This document shows positions 1 to 9,226 of a stretch of 64,000 nt of DNA, in pieces. Numbering within the stretch: position 1 is the stretch's first letter; the number at the start of each line of letters is the position of its first letter. The notes beneath the pieces are model-generated. The model made no database searches. It was not told where the DNA came from and was given only the letters and a program-made list of their open reading frames with translations. The stretch is from Streptomyces sp. ASQP_92. Lineage in GTDB: Bacteria > Actinomycetota > Actinomycetes > Streptomycetales > Streptomycetaceae. The stretch spans positions 538,846 to 602,845 of the forward strand of contig NZ_JAODUA010000003.1 in the NCBI RefSeq assembly GCF_025399895.1. The letters are read 5' to 3'. The position numbers and the translations under genes were made by a program.

Positions 1-1
1 C

Positions 2-1537
2 CCTTCCTATGGTCAGCCGGTCCTCAATCCCGTCGAGCAGGTGCGCCGCTACTGCGAATACCTCACCAACTTCAATGGCGCTGTCGCCGGCCACCCGGAG
101 CGGGTCGGGGGAGTGGCCTTCCTGCACAACGCAACCGCGTTTGACGTGGCCGCACTGTGTGAGATCGAGTCCGAAGGGGCCCAGTTGTTCTCGGGTGACG
201 CCCGGGGTGGGTTCATCGACTACGTTCGTGCCCGGCTCAGCTCTGAGTGTTCGGGCGCCGCAGCCGCTGACGCGCTGCTCGCGGGCAAATCGGTCCCCTC
301 GAAGCAGCTGATGGCAGTAGCAGCACAGGAAGTCCGTGAGAGAGAGCAGTTCGTGCTCCTCGATGAACAGCAGGTCGCCTACCGCAAGGTCCTCAGCGCG
401 GTACGCAAGGCCCAGCAGTCCGACCACAAGGAGGTTGTGGTCATCACCGGTGGTCCCGGCACCGGCAAGAGCGTCATCGCGCTTTCCCTGCTGGGCGAGT
501 TGTACCGGCGAGGCATCCCGGCTCTGCATGCGACCGGCTCCCAGTCCTTCACCAAGACGATGCGCAAGGTCGCGGGTGCCAGGAAGCGCGAAGTGCAGGA
601 TCTCTTCAAGTACTTCAACAGCTTCATGACGACGGAGAGGAACAGCCTCGACGTCCTGGTCTGCGATGAGGCCCACCGCATCCGCGAGACATCCGCCAAC
701 CGGTACACGCCGGCCGCACGTCGGACCGACAAGCAGCAGATCGACGAGTTGATGGACGTCGCCAAAGTGCCCGTCTTTCTGCTCGACGAGCATCAGGTCG
801 TGCGCCCGGGTGAGATGGGCACGGTGGAAGACATTCGAGCCGCTGCGGCGCGTAGGGGGTTGAACTGCCCCGTCGTAAGGCTGGAAAGCCAGTTTCGCTG
901 CGGCGGGAGCGATGTCTACCTGCGCTGGGTGGTGCGGCTCCTGGGGCTGGAACCCGGCGACCCGGTGGTGTGGGATCCGGATGACCGCATGCAACTCCTC
1001 TTGGCCGACAGCCCGGAAGAGATGGAAACCTTCCTGGACGGCCGTCGCGGTCAGGGCTACAGCGCTCGTATGTCGGCCGGCTACTGCTGGCAGTGGTCCC
1101 CGGAACCCAAGCCGGGACAGCCCCTGCCGACAGACGTGCGGATCGGTGCTTGGGCGCGCCCCTGGAACCTTCGCGGCGACCGCTCTGTCGCGGGCGCACC
1201 GCCGTCCGCCCTATGGGCCACGGACCCGGCGGGCTTCGGTCAGATCGGTTGCGTCTACACCGCCCAAGGTTTCGAGTACGACTGGTCCGGCGTCATCATC
1301 GGCCCCGACCTGGTGTGGCGCGGTGACCGGTGGGTGACGGACCGCACGGCGTCCAAGGACCCGGTGTTCAAGCGCTCGACACCGGACGCCGATGTGGATC
1401 GCCTGATCCGCAACACGTACAAGGTGCTGCTGACCCGCGGAATGGTGGGCACGGTCGTTTACTCCACGGACCGCGAGACGCAGGAGAGACTACGAGAACT
1501 GGTGGGTGCCAGCGGGAGTGTGGCTGTCACCGCGTAA
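2..1537 (+). CDS. DUF2075 / Schlafen-type helicase-domain protein, 5' end outside window
   Basis: The frame is open to the first base of the window and the residues before the first possible GTG (41) match the aligned part of the neighbouring paralogue, so the true start lies upstream. A Walker A motif (GGPGTGKS, bases about 449-472) and a Walker B-like DVLVCDEAHR (about 650-680) mark a P-loop NTPase of the DUF2075 family (DNA/RNA helicase-like, often annotated with Schlafen group 3). The C-terminus keeps the family's IGCVYTAQGFEYDW and LLTRG helicase-type motifs. It probably acts on nucleic acid in the cytoplasm, but substrate and role are unknown. A second copy follows 187 bp downstream on the same strand. 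Family assignment is firm; function is not. Confidence 0.85.
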   Translation, partial: PSYGQPVLNPVEQVRRYCEYLTNFNGAVAGHPERVGGVAFLHNATAFDVAALCEIESEGAQLFSGDARGGFIDYVRARLSSECSGAAAADALLAGKSVPSKQLMAVAAQEVREREQFVLLDEQQVAYRKVLSAVRKAQQSDHKEVVVITGGPGTGKSVIALSLLGELYRRGIPALHATGSQSFTKTMRKVAGARKREVQDLFKYFNSFMTTERNSLDVLVCDEAHRIRETSANRYTPAARRTDKQQIDELMDVAKVPVFLLDEHQVVRPGEMGTVEDIRAAAARRGLNCPVVRLESQFRCGGSDVYLRWVVRLLGLEPGDPVVWDPDDRMQLLLADSPEEMETFLDGRRGQGYSARMSAGYCWQWSPEPKPGQPLPTDVRIGAWARPWNLRGDRSVAGAPPSALWATDPAGFGQIGCVYTAQGFEYDWSGVIIGPDLVWRGDRWVTDRTASKDPVFKRSTPDADVDRLIRNTYKVLLTRGMVGTVVYSTDRETQERLRELVGASGSVAVTA

Positions 1538-1724
1538 CCGACCGGCCTGAACCAGCGGCTTTTCGCCAACTTGCCGCTGACATGCCATGAGGCGACGGGA
1601 GAAGTTCGCGTGCGCTGCCGTACTCCCTAAGATCACCCGTACCAATTGCGGCCCGACGGGCTTCCTCTACGCGAGGAGATGCCCCCACCCGCACGAGTCA
1701 CTCGTGCCCTGGGGGAACCATCTC

Positions 1725-3839
1725 GTGTCCATGCTCCTGCTGAAGCTGCCTGCGCAGGACCTGCTCACTCTGAACTCCAGGCGGCGGATGGTGCCGCATC
1801 TCGCCGCCAGATACAGGCACTTCCGAGGGCACGACGTGTCCGATACGGAACGGGAGGCCTGGGCCGACAGCCTGGTCAAATTGGCGGAAGACCTTGTTGC
1901 GGCGGAGCGCGGCAACGTTGAAATGGTCGTGGAGTGCGCGGCGACGGTCGACGCCCCGAAGAAGGGCGAGCCGACTCTCATCGACGTCGTTCTGGTGGGC
2001 CGACACCCTGAGACGCGTCTGCCATCGTTCCAACTCGTCGAGCTGAAGCGATGGTCAATGGTGACGCGAGTGGAGGCCGCCACCGCGGAACTCGTGCGGG
2101 TGCCCGGATATAAAAGCCCCAAGAAGCACCCTGCGCTGCAGCTCAGGAACACTTACCGTGTGTTCACCGGCGACCAAGGGCCGCTGCGTGGTGTCACTGT
2201 CGAATGCGGCGGATTCGCCTACCTGCACAATTCCACCGACGACTCGGTGAGACCGCTGCTCGATACGCTGGCGCCGACCGGAGCCTATGAGCGGGTGTAC
2301 ACCCGAGATAGTCGCGACCAGCTCCTTGTGGACCTGCGGCGGCATTTCTCGGAGGACGGTGCGGCTTCTGAGGCGGAGCAGCTCCTGCGGTTCATGAACC
2401 TGCGTAACACTCCGCTTCTCGACGCGATGATCAGATCTCGTGGAGAGGACACGGTGTTCACCTTGCGTGGACAGCAGAAGCGAGTGGCGGCGAGCGTCCG
2501 GGAAAGAGCCGAACTGGTCCTGGGCCATCCCGATGAGTCCGCTGCGCCGTCGGACGGCAGTCGAGCGGTATTCATCGTGCTAGGTGGTGCGGGTACCGGA
2601 AAGAGTGCCGTGGGCCTACAACTCAGGGCCGATTTCGAGGCAGCGAAACGGTCGGTGAAGTACGCCAGCGGAAGCCGCGCCTTCAACGGGGCGCTCCAGG
2701 AGCAGGTGGGCTACCCCGACAGGGAGTTCAGGAAGAGGTTCGCCTACTTCAGCCACTTCGTGACGCCCCCAGACCCAGTTCTGGATGTCCTCATCTGCGA
2801 CGAGGCACACCGCCTGAGAGAGCGAACCATCGACATGTACCGCCGAGAGGAGAAGTCGGGAAAGCAGCCCCAAGTGGACGATCTGCTCGATGCCTCTCGC
2901 CTCACCGTGTTCTTTCTCGACGAGAGCCAGTCCGTGCGACCCAAGGAAGTCGGAACGGTGAGTCTGATCGAGAGTGCCGCGAGAGCGCGGGGGATCACGC
3001 CGCTCCGCTATGAACTCAGGGAGGAATGGCGCTGCGGGGGTAGTGACGCGTACATCCGTTGGGTGCGAGCGGTCCTGGACATCGAGGCAGGAACCACCGA
3101 GTGGACCCCCGACGGTTTGATGCATGTCGAAGTGGCGGACAGTCCTGAGGAACTCGAGTACATCATCAAGTCCGAGGCGGCGGCGGGAGCGACGGCTCGC
3201 ATGGTGGCCGGCTTCTGCTGGCCCTGGACGGAACCTGTGGGGCAGGGGAAGGCCGCGCGCCTGGAGGCGGATGTGCGGATCGGTGGCTGGCACCGATCGT
3301 GGAACGCCAAGGGCGACTCCTTCCGCGAGGGCGGAGCGGTGCCCCCGTCCACGAAATGGTCGGTGCACCCGTATGGCATCCATCAGATCGGCTGCGTCTA
3401 TACAGCCCAGGGCCTCGAATGGGACTGGTGTGGGGTGATCCTCGGCGAGGACATGGTGAGACGCGGTGACCGGTGGGTCTATCAAAAAGGCCAGTGGTAC
3501 GAGGAGGCGGGAAGCAAGATCAAACGTGTCAAAGTGCCCGGTTCCTTTGACATGAAGCTCCGGGAGGGGACCGGAAGCGAGGAGGAGAAGCGGGAGGAGT
3601 TCGCGCGATGTGTCCGGCACGCCTACCACGTGCTCATGACGAGGGCGAGCCGCGCGACGGTGCTGTACTCCACCGATGAGGAGACGCAGACGTACCTCAA
3701 GACCTGCGTCGGCGCCGCGCAGATTCACGGCCTGCGACCTACCTGGGAGAACCTGCCTGCTGAGGCACGGGTACCCCATCTCCCCAGCCCGAAGAGGAAG
3801 GGCGGTGACACTTCTGGGGGACAGGAGCTGCTCTTCTGA
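1725..3839 (+). CDS. DUF2075 / Schlafen-type helicase-domain protein, full-length paralogue
   Basis: A 704-aa protein. I start it at the GTG of 1725, 7 bp after GGGGGAA (1711-1717) and at the family-like MLLLKLPAQDLL N-terminus; the frame extends upstream to 1587 but that stretch looks non-coding. The N-terminal ~250 residues look like a nuclease-type fold (ELKRW motif near residue 107). The P-loop NTPase follows: Walker A LGGAGTGKS (near residue 290), DVLICDEAHR, and the C-terminal IGCVYTAQGLEWDW and LMTRAS motifs. It is a paralogue of the preceding gene and probably co-transcribed with it. Such proteins are often suspected of defence or RNA/DNA processing roles; nothing here proves that. 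A strong hairpin lies just downstream. Confidence 0.85.
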   Translation: MSMLLLKLPAQDLLTLNSRRRMVPHLAARYRHFRGHDVSDTEREAWADSLVKLAEDLVAAERGNVEMVVECAATVDAPKKGEPTLIDVVLVGRHPETRLPSFQLVELKRWSMVTRVEAATAELVRVPGYKSPKKHPALQLRNTYRVFTGDQGPLRGVTVECGGFAYLHNSTDDSVRPLLDTLAPTGAYERVYTRDSRDQLLVDLRRHFSEDGAASEAEQLLRFMNLRNTPLLDAMIRSRGEDTVFTLRGQQKRVAASVRERAELVLGHPDESAAPSDGSRAVFIVLGGAGTGKSAVGLQLRADFEAAKRSVKYASGSRAFNGALQEQVGYPDREFRKRFAYFSHFVTPPDPVLDVLICDEAHRLRERTIDMYRREEKSGKQPQVDDLLDASRLTVFFLDESQSVRPKEVGTVSLIESAARARGITPLRYELREEWRCGGSDAYIRWVRAVLDIEAGTTEWTPDGLMHVEVADSPEELEYIIKSEAAAGATARMVAGFCWPWTEPVGQGKAARLEADVRIGGWHRSWNAKGDSFREGGAVPPSTKWSVHPYGIHQIGCVYTAQGLEWDWCGVILGEDMVRRGDRWVYQKGQWYEEAGSKIKRVKVPGSFDMKLREGTGSEEEKREEFARCVRHAYHVLMTRASRATVLYSTDEETQTYLKTCVGAAQIHGLRPTWENLPAEARVPHLPSPKRKGGDTSGGQELLF

Positions 3840-3881
3840 GAGGTCTTCGTCGCCCTCGGGGCGAAGCCACACAGGCTGAGA

Positions 3882-3906
3882 GTGGCGGGCTCGCCGGGCC
3901 CGCCAC
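3882..3906. terminator. bidirectional intrinsic terminator hairpin
   Basis: A perfect 9-bp GC-rich stem, GTGGCGGGC / GCCCGCCAC, with a 7-nt loop sits between two convergent genes (the + strand DUF2075 gene and the - strand 42-aa gene). There is no U tract, as is usual in Streptomyces. Confidence 0.7.
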
Positions 3907-3915
3907 ATGCCTGCC

Positions 3916-4044
3916 TCAGATGAGGTGGCGTGCCGCCACCGCCAGTGCCTCCCACACGAGGTTGGAGATCACGCTGGCGGCGACGCCGGCCAGGATCTCG
4001 CGGATCCAGGGACGACGCGCAGGCTTGTACTCGACCGGTTCCAT
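3916..4044 (-). CDS. small DUF6408-like protein (42 aa)
   Basis: The minus strand reads MEPVEYKPARRPWIREIL, then a hydrophobic stretch of about 20 residues (AGVAASVISNLVWEALAVAA), ending RHLI and a stop. The single predicted helix and the EYKPARR...WIR start resemble the short DUF6408 proteins that are common in Streptomyces, an assignment from memory. It could be a small membrane-associated protein. No function is known. The ribosome binding site is weak (GGGTGGG about 6 bp before ATG). It is convergent with the upstream DUF2075 gene and shares its terminator hairpin. Confidence 0.6.
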   Translation of the reverse strand: MEPVEYKPARRPWIREILAGVAASVISNLVWEALAVAARHLI

Positions 4045-4061
4045 GAAGGCCCACCCAAGGT

Positions 4062-4117
4062 GTGAGTTACGGATGGTAGGACCGCCCTACCGGGCATCTG
4101 GCCCATCCGTAACTCAC
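4062..4117. repeat. 15-bp perfect inverted repeat upstream of the DUF6408-like gene
   Basis: GTGAGTTACGGATGG (4062-4076) is repeated inverted as CCATCCGTAACTCAC (4103-4117) around a 26-nt spacer that contains its own small stem (GTAGG/CCTAC). It lies 18 bp upstream of the 42-aa gene. Possible roles are a regulator-binding site, a 5' leader hairpin or a scar of a small mobile repeat. Confidence 0.6.
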
Positions 4118-4497
4118 GGCCAGTGGACTGGACCGTGGACTCCGCCTCGTACCCTCCGGGAAGGTGCGCAGCGGTGAAAGCCTATCTCACAGGGCGGCGG
4201 TCTCGTCGGGGCCAATGTCCCTGCAGTCGAACGGAGTTGAGTCGGAATTTCGGCCCGAACGGGCATGCCGGCAAGTAACTGGATGGCACACCGTCTCAGG
4301 CAGCCACCACTGGCTCTGGCCCACCCACGCCGAGAAGGGCAAGCCGATCGTCGGATGCTGCCCGTCATGGGGGTGCGGTAGGGCTGACCAGAGCTGGGGT
4401 GTCGAGTGTGCCTGAATTGACAAGCGGACTTGCTGTCCCGGAGCCGCTGCCCCTGGCCCCCACCCCTCACTCCAGCTCCACACCTCACCCCCTGCGA
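4118..4497. other. intergenic stretch without a recognisable gene
   Basis: No frame here has both a ribosome binding site and a recognisable product. A plus-strand frame around 4270-4414 (containing WHTVSGSHHW and CCPSWGCG) has a protein-like look and could be the tail of a decayed gene, but nothing supports calling it. A TTGACA at 4417-4422 has no matching -10 at 16-18 bp. Confidence 0.4.
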
Positions 4498-5315
<818 letters not shown>

Positions 5316-5316
<1 letters not shown>

Positions 5317-5357
5317 CGGGCCGAGCCCGCTTCGGGGCGGGCCGGCACGGCCCGCCC
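5316..5357. terminator. double terminator hairpin between tsnR and the thiopeptide operon
   Basis: Two stems follow the tsnR stop: GCGGGC/GCCCGC (5316-5330), then GGGCGGGCC/GGCCCGCCC with a 5-nt loop (5335-5357). They can stop tsnR from the left and the biosynthetic operon (ending 5374) from the right. Confidence 0.7.
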
Positions 5358-5373
5358 GCACCCCCCAACCCCC

Positions 5374-6048
5374 TCACACCTCCCAAGACGGCAGCGGCCA
5401 CCGCTGCAAGCGGTACGGGGCCCACCAGATCTCGGCGCCGAAGCGCACCGCCAGGTGTTGCTTCTCGAAGGCCGTCACGATCGGGGCGGGGACGGTGTCC
5501 GTGCCCCGGCCCGCCAGGAGGGCGTCGATCGCGGTGAGGTAGGCGGCGTCGGAGATGGTGAGGCGGCGGAAGCCGCCGTGGCGGCGGTCCCGGATCTGAA
5601 CGAAGCCGGGGCCGCGGCGCAGGAAGCACCGGCCGACGTGGTAGCGCGACCGCCAGGTCGCCAACGCCTCGTCGCCGCCCGGGCCTTCGAGGACCGCCGG
5701 CGGGAACAGGTGGCCGAAGACCCACCACTCGGGGCCGCCGGGGACGAGCCGGGCCCGCCAGTCGACCTCCACGCCCCGGCTGGAGAGTTCGCGGACGAGG
5801 GAGAGCACCTGGGTGGTGCGCTCCGCGTCGCCGTCCGGGCCGAGGACGGCGAGCGGCTCGATCGACACGAACCGTGCGCCGAGTTCGTAGGCCCGGTGCG
5901 CCTCCTCCGCCGCGTCGCCGCCGAGCGGGCGGTGGCCGAGGTACACGTCCGGCAGGGCCCGCACCGCCGCGTCGCGATGGCGCCACAGTCCGAAGCGGGA
6001 GCCGGACGAAACCTCGGGGATGGTCGACACGTCGACGTCCAGTGTCAT
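5374..6048 (-). CDS. DUF5825 family protein, companion of the RiPP radical SAM enzyme
   Basis: A 224-aa protein of the DUF5825 type, a family found next to RiPP-maturation radical SAM C-methyltransferases. Conserved-looking stretches are FVSIEPLAVLGPDGDAERTT, the central VDWRARL, a WWVFGHLFPP segment, then YHVGRCFLRRGPGFVQIRD and the C-terminal AEIWWAPYRLQRWPLPSWEV. No cofactor motif is evident; its role is unknown. It is the last gene of the thiopeptide operon, 13 bp after the radical SAM gene, so it is presumably co-translated and may assist methylation. Family assigned from context and recall. Confidence 0.75.
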   Translation of the reverse strand: MTLDVDVSTIPEVSSGSRFGLWRHRDAAVRALPDVYLGHRPLGGDAAEEAHRAYELGARFVSIEPLAVLGPDGDAERTTQVLSLVRELSSRGVEVDWRARLVPGGPEWWVFGHLFPPAVLEGPGGDEALATWRSRYHVGRCFLRRGPGFVQIRDRRHGGFRRLTISDAAYLTAIDALLAGRGTDTVPAPIVTAFEKQHLAVRFGAEIWWAPYRLQRWPLPSWEV

Positions 6049-6061
6049 TGCGCGCTCCTGT

Positions 6062-7990
6062 TCAGACGGCGACCGGCGCCACGGACTGGTGCTGGGTCGT
6101 CGCCAGCTCCCGGCCGACGAGGATCCGCATCAGATGCTGGTTGTGGTCCTTGGTGACGACGTGGATCATCCGGCCGGAGTCGGTGAAGACCAGACCCAGC
6201 TCCGACCAGCGCGCGAGCACCGCGCGCACCTCCTCGACCCCGGCCTCCGCACGCCGGGCGGCCTCCCGCTCCAGGTACTCCGCCGACCTCGGGTCGTCGA
6301 GCATGTGGAACAGGGTGCGCTCCAGCGGCGTCGTGAGGCGCACGACGTCCCAGTCGAAGTGGGGCCGGCTGTTGGTGATGGTGATGGCATCGTCGGTCTC
6401 GAAGCAGGACAGCCGGCTGTGGGAGTGCTCGCCGCGCCACTCGTTGAGCCCGGCCGTCAGCCTCGCCGCCAGCTCGTCGCCGATGCCGCGTTCCGGCGAC
6501 TCGAACAGGTAGGCCAGGTCGAAGAGTTCGGGCTCCGGCAGGTCGAAGCAGAGCTCGTACTGGCGGGCCGGCCGCCGTTCGGTGAAGCCGAGTTCGGGCT
6601 TTTCGAAGTACGGGCTGAAGCGCTGGATGCCGAGCCGGTCGTCCGCGCCCGCCGGGCACAGGTGGTGCAGTTTCGGGAACTGCTCGATGACCGAGCTGTA
6701 GTCCTCGTCCCGCTCGCCCGGGAACCCGTAGAGGTAGTTCCAGATCACGGTCAGGCCCAGCGACTCGGCGTCGCGCAGCATACGGACGTTCTGGCAGCCG
6801 GTGACGCCCTTGTCCATGAGTTTGAGGACGTTGGCGTTCAGGCTCTCCACGCCGGGCTGTACGCAGACCACGCCGGCCTTCGCGAGCACCTGGAGCTGTT
6901 CGTAGCGCAGGTTGGCCTTGATCTCGTACATCATCCGCAGATCGACGCCGGCCTCGGTGAGCTGCGGCAGCAGCGAGTCCAGGTAGGCCATGTCCAGGAT
7001 GTTGTCGACCACGAGCATGTCCAGGACCCGGTGGCGTTCGGCCAGCGTCACGATGTCGTCGAAGAACTGCGACGGGCGCTTGCTGCGGAACATCATGCTG
7101 GCGCCGTTGAGGCCGCAGAAGGTGCAGTGGTGCTTCTCGCCCCACCAGCAGCCGCGCGCTCCCTCGATGACGAGGCGGGGCTCCACCCAGCGCCGGGCCT
7201 CGGACTTCGCGAACCGGGTGAAGTACTCGTCGTAGTGCGGCAGGACCATCGCGTCCGGCGGGAGCGGCTTCATGGCCGGCCGGTTGAAGACGGAGGTGCC
7301 GTTCTCGTCGCGCCAGCACACGCCGCCGATGGTGGAGACGGCCGGCCCGTCCTCGCGCAGCGACCGCAGCAGGCCGGGGAAGGCGAGCTCGCCCTCGCCG
7401 CGCACCACGTAGTCGATGAAGTCGAAGTTGCGGTGCAGCGCCTCGCCCTGCGAGCCCTCACAGTTGGCGCCGCCGAACACCGTGACGGTCCCGGGGGAGA
7501 GCTCCTTGAGCTTGCGCGCGACCGCGAGGGAGGCGGTGACGGTCTGGAAGGTGGTGGTGAAGCCGACGACGTCGGGCCGGCCGGCGGCGATGCGCTCGGC
7601 CAGCTGGTCGGTGAACTCCTGGGCGTGCTCGTGCAGCCACAGCGTCGCCTCGAGCCAGGGGGCCGGCGCGCTCGCGCCCTCGGATCCCGCGGGCCGGGGA
7701 CCGAAGGCCTCCAGGAACTCGTCCACCTTCCAGGCCGGGTCCTGGTACAGGGCCGAGGAGAAGACCCAGTCGCCGTGGCCGAGGTAGCAGCTCTCCCGGT
7801 CGTAGTACTTGTAGTCCTCGTACCGGAACTTCCGCCGGGAGGTGACCCAGTCCACGAACTCCAGGTTGCCGTAGACCACCTCGACCTCGGCGTCCGGGAA
7901 CTCCTTCAACGTCAGACTCTTGAGCAGCCCGAGCGCCAGGGACGGCATCTCGATCGGACTCCACGGCACACTAGCGAGCACGACACGCAT
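6062..7990 (-). CDS. RiPP maturation B12-binding radical SAM C-methyltransferase
   Basis: A 642-aa protein. I use the ATG at 7990, preceded by GAGGGG; the open frame runs a little further upstream. The N-terminal third is a cobalamin-binding-like Rossmann region (DVVGFTTTFQTV, VFGGANCEG). The radical SAM core carries CWWGEKHHCTFC near residue 280, a CX7CX2C cluster motif instead of CX3CX2C. This is typical of the 'RiPP maturation radical SAM protein 1' family (polytheonamide and bottromycin type methyltransferases). It likely installs a methyl group on an unactivated carbon of the thiopeptide. The site cannot be read from the sequence; a side chain of the core (Thr, Ala or Cys-derived azole) is the inference. 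Confidence 0.9.
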   Translation of the reverse strand: MRVVLASVPWSPIEMPSLALGLLKSLTLKEFPDAEVEVVYGNLEFVDWVTSRRKFRYEDYKYYDRESCYLGHGDWVFSSALYQDPAWKVDEFLEAFGPRPAGSEGASAPAPWLEATLWLHEHAQEFTDQLAERIAAGRPDVVGFTTTFQTVTASLAVARKLKELSPGTVTVFGGANCEGSQGEALHRNFDFIDYVVRGEGELAFPGLLRSLREDGPAVSTIGGVCWRDENGTSVFNRPAMKPLPPDAMVLPHYDEYFTRFAKSEARRWVEPRLVIEGARGCWWGEKHHCTFCGLNGASMMFRSKRPSQFFDDIVTLAERHRVLDMLVVDNILDMAYLDSLLPQLTEAGVDLRMMYEIKANLRYEQLQVLAKAGVVCVQPGVESLNANVLKLMDKGVTGCQNVRMLRDAESLGLTVIWNYLYGFPGERDEDYSSVIEQFPKLHHLCPAGADDRLGIQRFSPYFEKPELGFTERRPARQYELCFDLPEPELFDLAYLFESPERGIGDELAARLTAGLNEWRGEHSHSRLSCFETDDAITITNSRPHFDWDVVRLTTPLERTLFHMLDDPRSAEYLEREAARRAEAGVEEVRAVLARWSELGLVFTDSGRMIHVVTKDHNQHLMRILVGRELATTQHQSVAPVAV

Positions 7991-8044
7991 GACGCCCCTC
8001 TGGGTAGATCGGTTTCGGGTGGACGACCGTGGCACCGTGTGCGG

Positions 8045-9103
8045 TCACCGGTGCGCGAGCTTCCGCGCCAGGGCGCCGAGCCCGCTCTGCAGCTCCGCGG
8101 TCGCCCGCCCCGAGACGTCCTCGTTGGCGCGGGCCAGTACGTAGCAGAAGAGGTAGCGCTCCACGAGGTTGAACCCGAGCGTGTGCAGGCTGCTGTACAG
8201 CAGGCTCGTCAGGACGCGGAAGGACAGGAAGTCCGGGTTGTGGTGCAGCAGTTGGGCCATCTCGTCCGACATGAACGAGTGGAAGCGGGTCGGCGGCAGC
8301 GGTACCTCGCGGCCCCGGTTGAGGTCGTCGAGGGTGAGGCCCTCGTCGACGACGGCACCGGACGCCACGGCCTCCCGCAGCGCGGTGAAGTGCTGGTGGA
8401 CCAGGCCCGCCCAGTCGCTGACCCGGGCATCGGCGACGGCCGACTCGGGCGACTGGGCGCAGGCGCGGACGTAGTCCCGGGCGCGCGCGCCGAGTTGGTC
8501 GTAGTACGCGGCGTAGCGGCGCTCGAAGGACTCCGGGTCGCTCGCCCGCGCGAAGACGCCCTCGTAGTGCGAGCGGAAGCTGAGGAGGCGCAGGCTGAGC
8601 AGCTCCTCGAAGGAGTGCGAGGGCAGCTGCCGCTGCTCGGATTCGAGCAGGGTGGCGCCGGCGTGCGCGACCATCAGGCGCAGCGCGAGCAGATAGGACC
8701 CGGTCGTGTCGCCGTCGAGCGACGCCGCGATGCGGGCGAGCACCGGCGACGCGGCACGGAAGAGGCGCTTGGCGACGGAGTCGAAGTCGGGGCCGCCGAA
8801 ACCGCAGTTCCACAGCGGCGAGGGGATCTCCTCGAACGGAACCTCCGCCACGGTGGCGTGAAGACCGTGGGTGGTCGCGGCCCGCTCGACCCGGTCCCGT
8901 GCCTCATCGGCGCTGAACTCGGTTGACTCCAGGCTGAGTTGGAAGCTGTCGAGGCTGGTCTCGCGGTCCCAGGTGCGGACGAAGTAGAAGGCCCCGGGCC
9001 AGGCGGTGGGGCCGGACGCGAACAGGTCCGTGACGAGACCCCGAGTGCGCTGCGGCACCGACACGTCCTGCTTGTTGAGGGGGATCGTCACGAAGACGTG
9101 CAC
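8045..9103 (-). CDS. thiopeptide [4+2] pyridine synthase (TclM/TbtD-like)
   Basis: A 352-aa protein starting at GTG 9103 with GGAGG five bases upstream. Size, position directly after the precursor gene, and the mostly helical SpaB_C-like sequence fit the thiopeptide cycloaddition enzymes TclM, TbtD and PbtD. These join two dehydroalanines and a backbone amide to form the central pyridine and release the leader. Recognisable segments are the N-terminal MHVFVTIPLNKQDVSV, a WPGAFYFVRTW strand region and the C-terminal LLYSSLHTLGFNLVERYLFCYVLAR. Sequence identity in this family is low, so the call rests on size and context as well as sequence. Confidence 0.8.
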   Translation of the reverse strand: MHVFVTIPLNKQDVSVPQRTRGLVTDLFASGPTAWPGAFYFVRTWDRETSLDSFQLSLESTEFSADEARDRVERAATTHGLHATVAEVPFEEIPSPLWNCGFGGPDFDSVAKRLFRAASPVLARIAASLDGDTTGSYLLALRLMVAHAGATLLESEQRQLPSHSFEELLSLRLLSFRSHYEGVFARASDPESFERRYAAYYDQLGARARDYVRACAQSPESAVADARVSDWAGLVHQHFTALREAVASGAVVDEGLTLDDLNRGREVPLPPTRFHSFMSDEMAQLLHHNPDFLSFRVLTSLLYSSLHTLGFNLVERYLFCYVLARANEDVSGRATAELQSGLGALARKLAHR

Positions 9104-9162
9104 GCGTACCTCCAGATGTCACCCCCACCCCTTCACGGGTGAAGGCGGTTCGCTCATGGCAA

Positions 9163-9209
9163 GCCCCGCCGGGGGCGCGCCCTCAGGAAGAGGCGCCTCC
9201 GGCGGGGGC
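9163..9209 (-). terminator. hairpin between precursor gene and pyridine synthase gene
   Basis: GCCCCGCCGG (9163-9172) pairs with CCGGCGGGGGC (9199-9209), with further partial pairing inside. In RiPP operons such a partial terminator or mRNA-stabilising stem after the precursor raises precursor expression over the enzymes. A smaller stem, CCTTCAC/GTGAAGG (9130-9145), follows before the next gene. Confidence 0.5.
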
Positions 9210-9226
9210 CCGTCTCGTCACTACGG

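Noticed and set aside
4417..4422. TTGACA as -35 of tsnR
   Set aside because: No -10-like hexamer lies 16-18 bp downstream; the TAAGAT at 4498 is too far away to pair with it.
6020..8926. A 968-codon plus-strand open frame across the radical SAM and pyridine synthase genes
   Set aside because: It is antisense to two recognisable genes and has the Arg/Val/Gly/Glu-rich composition produced by GC-rich codons read backwards.
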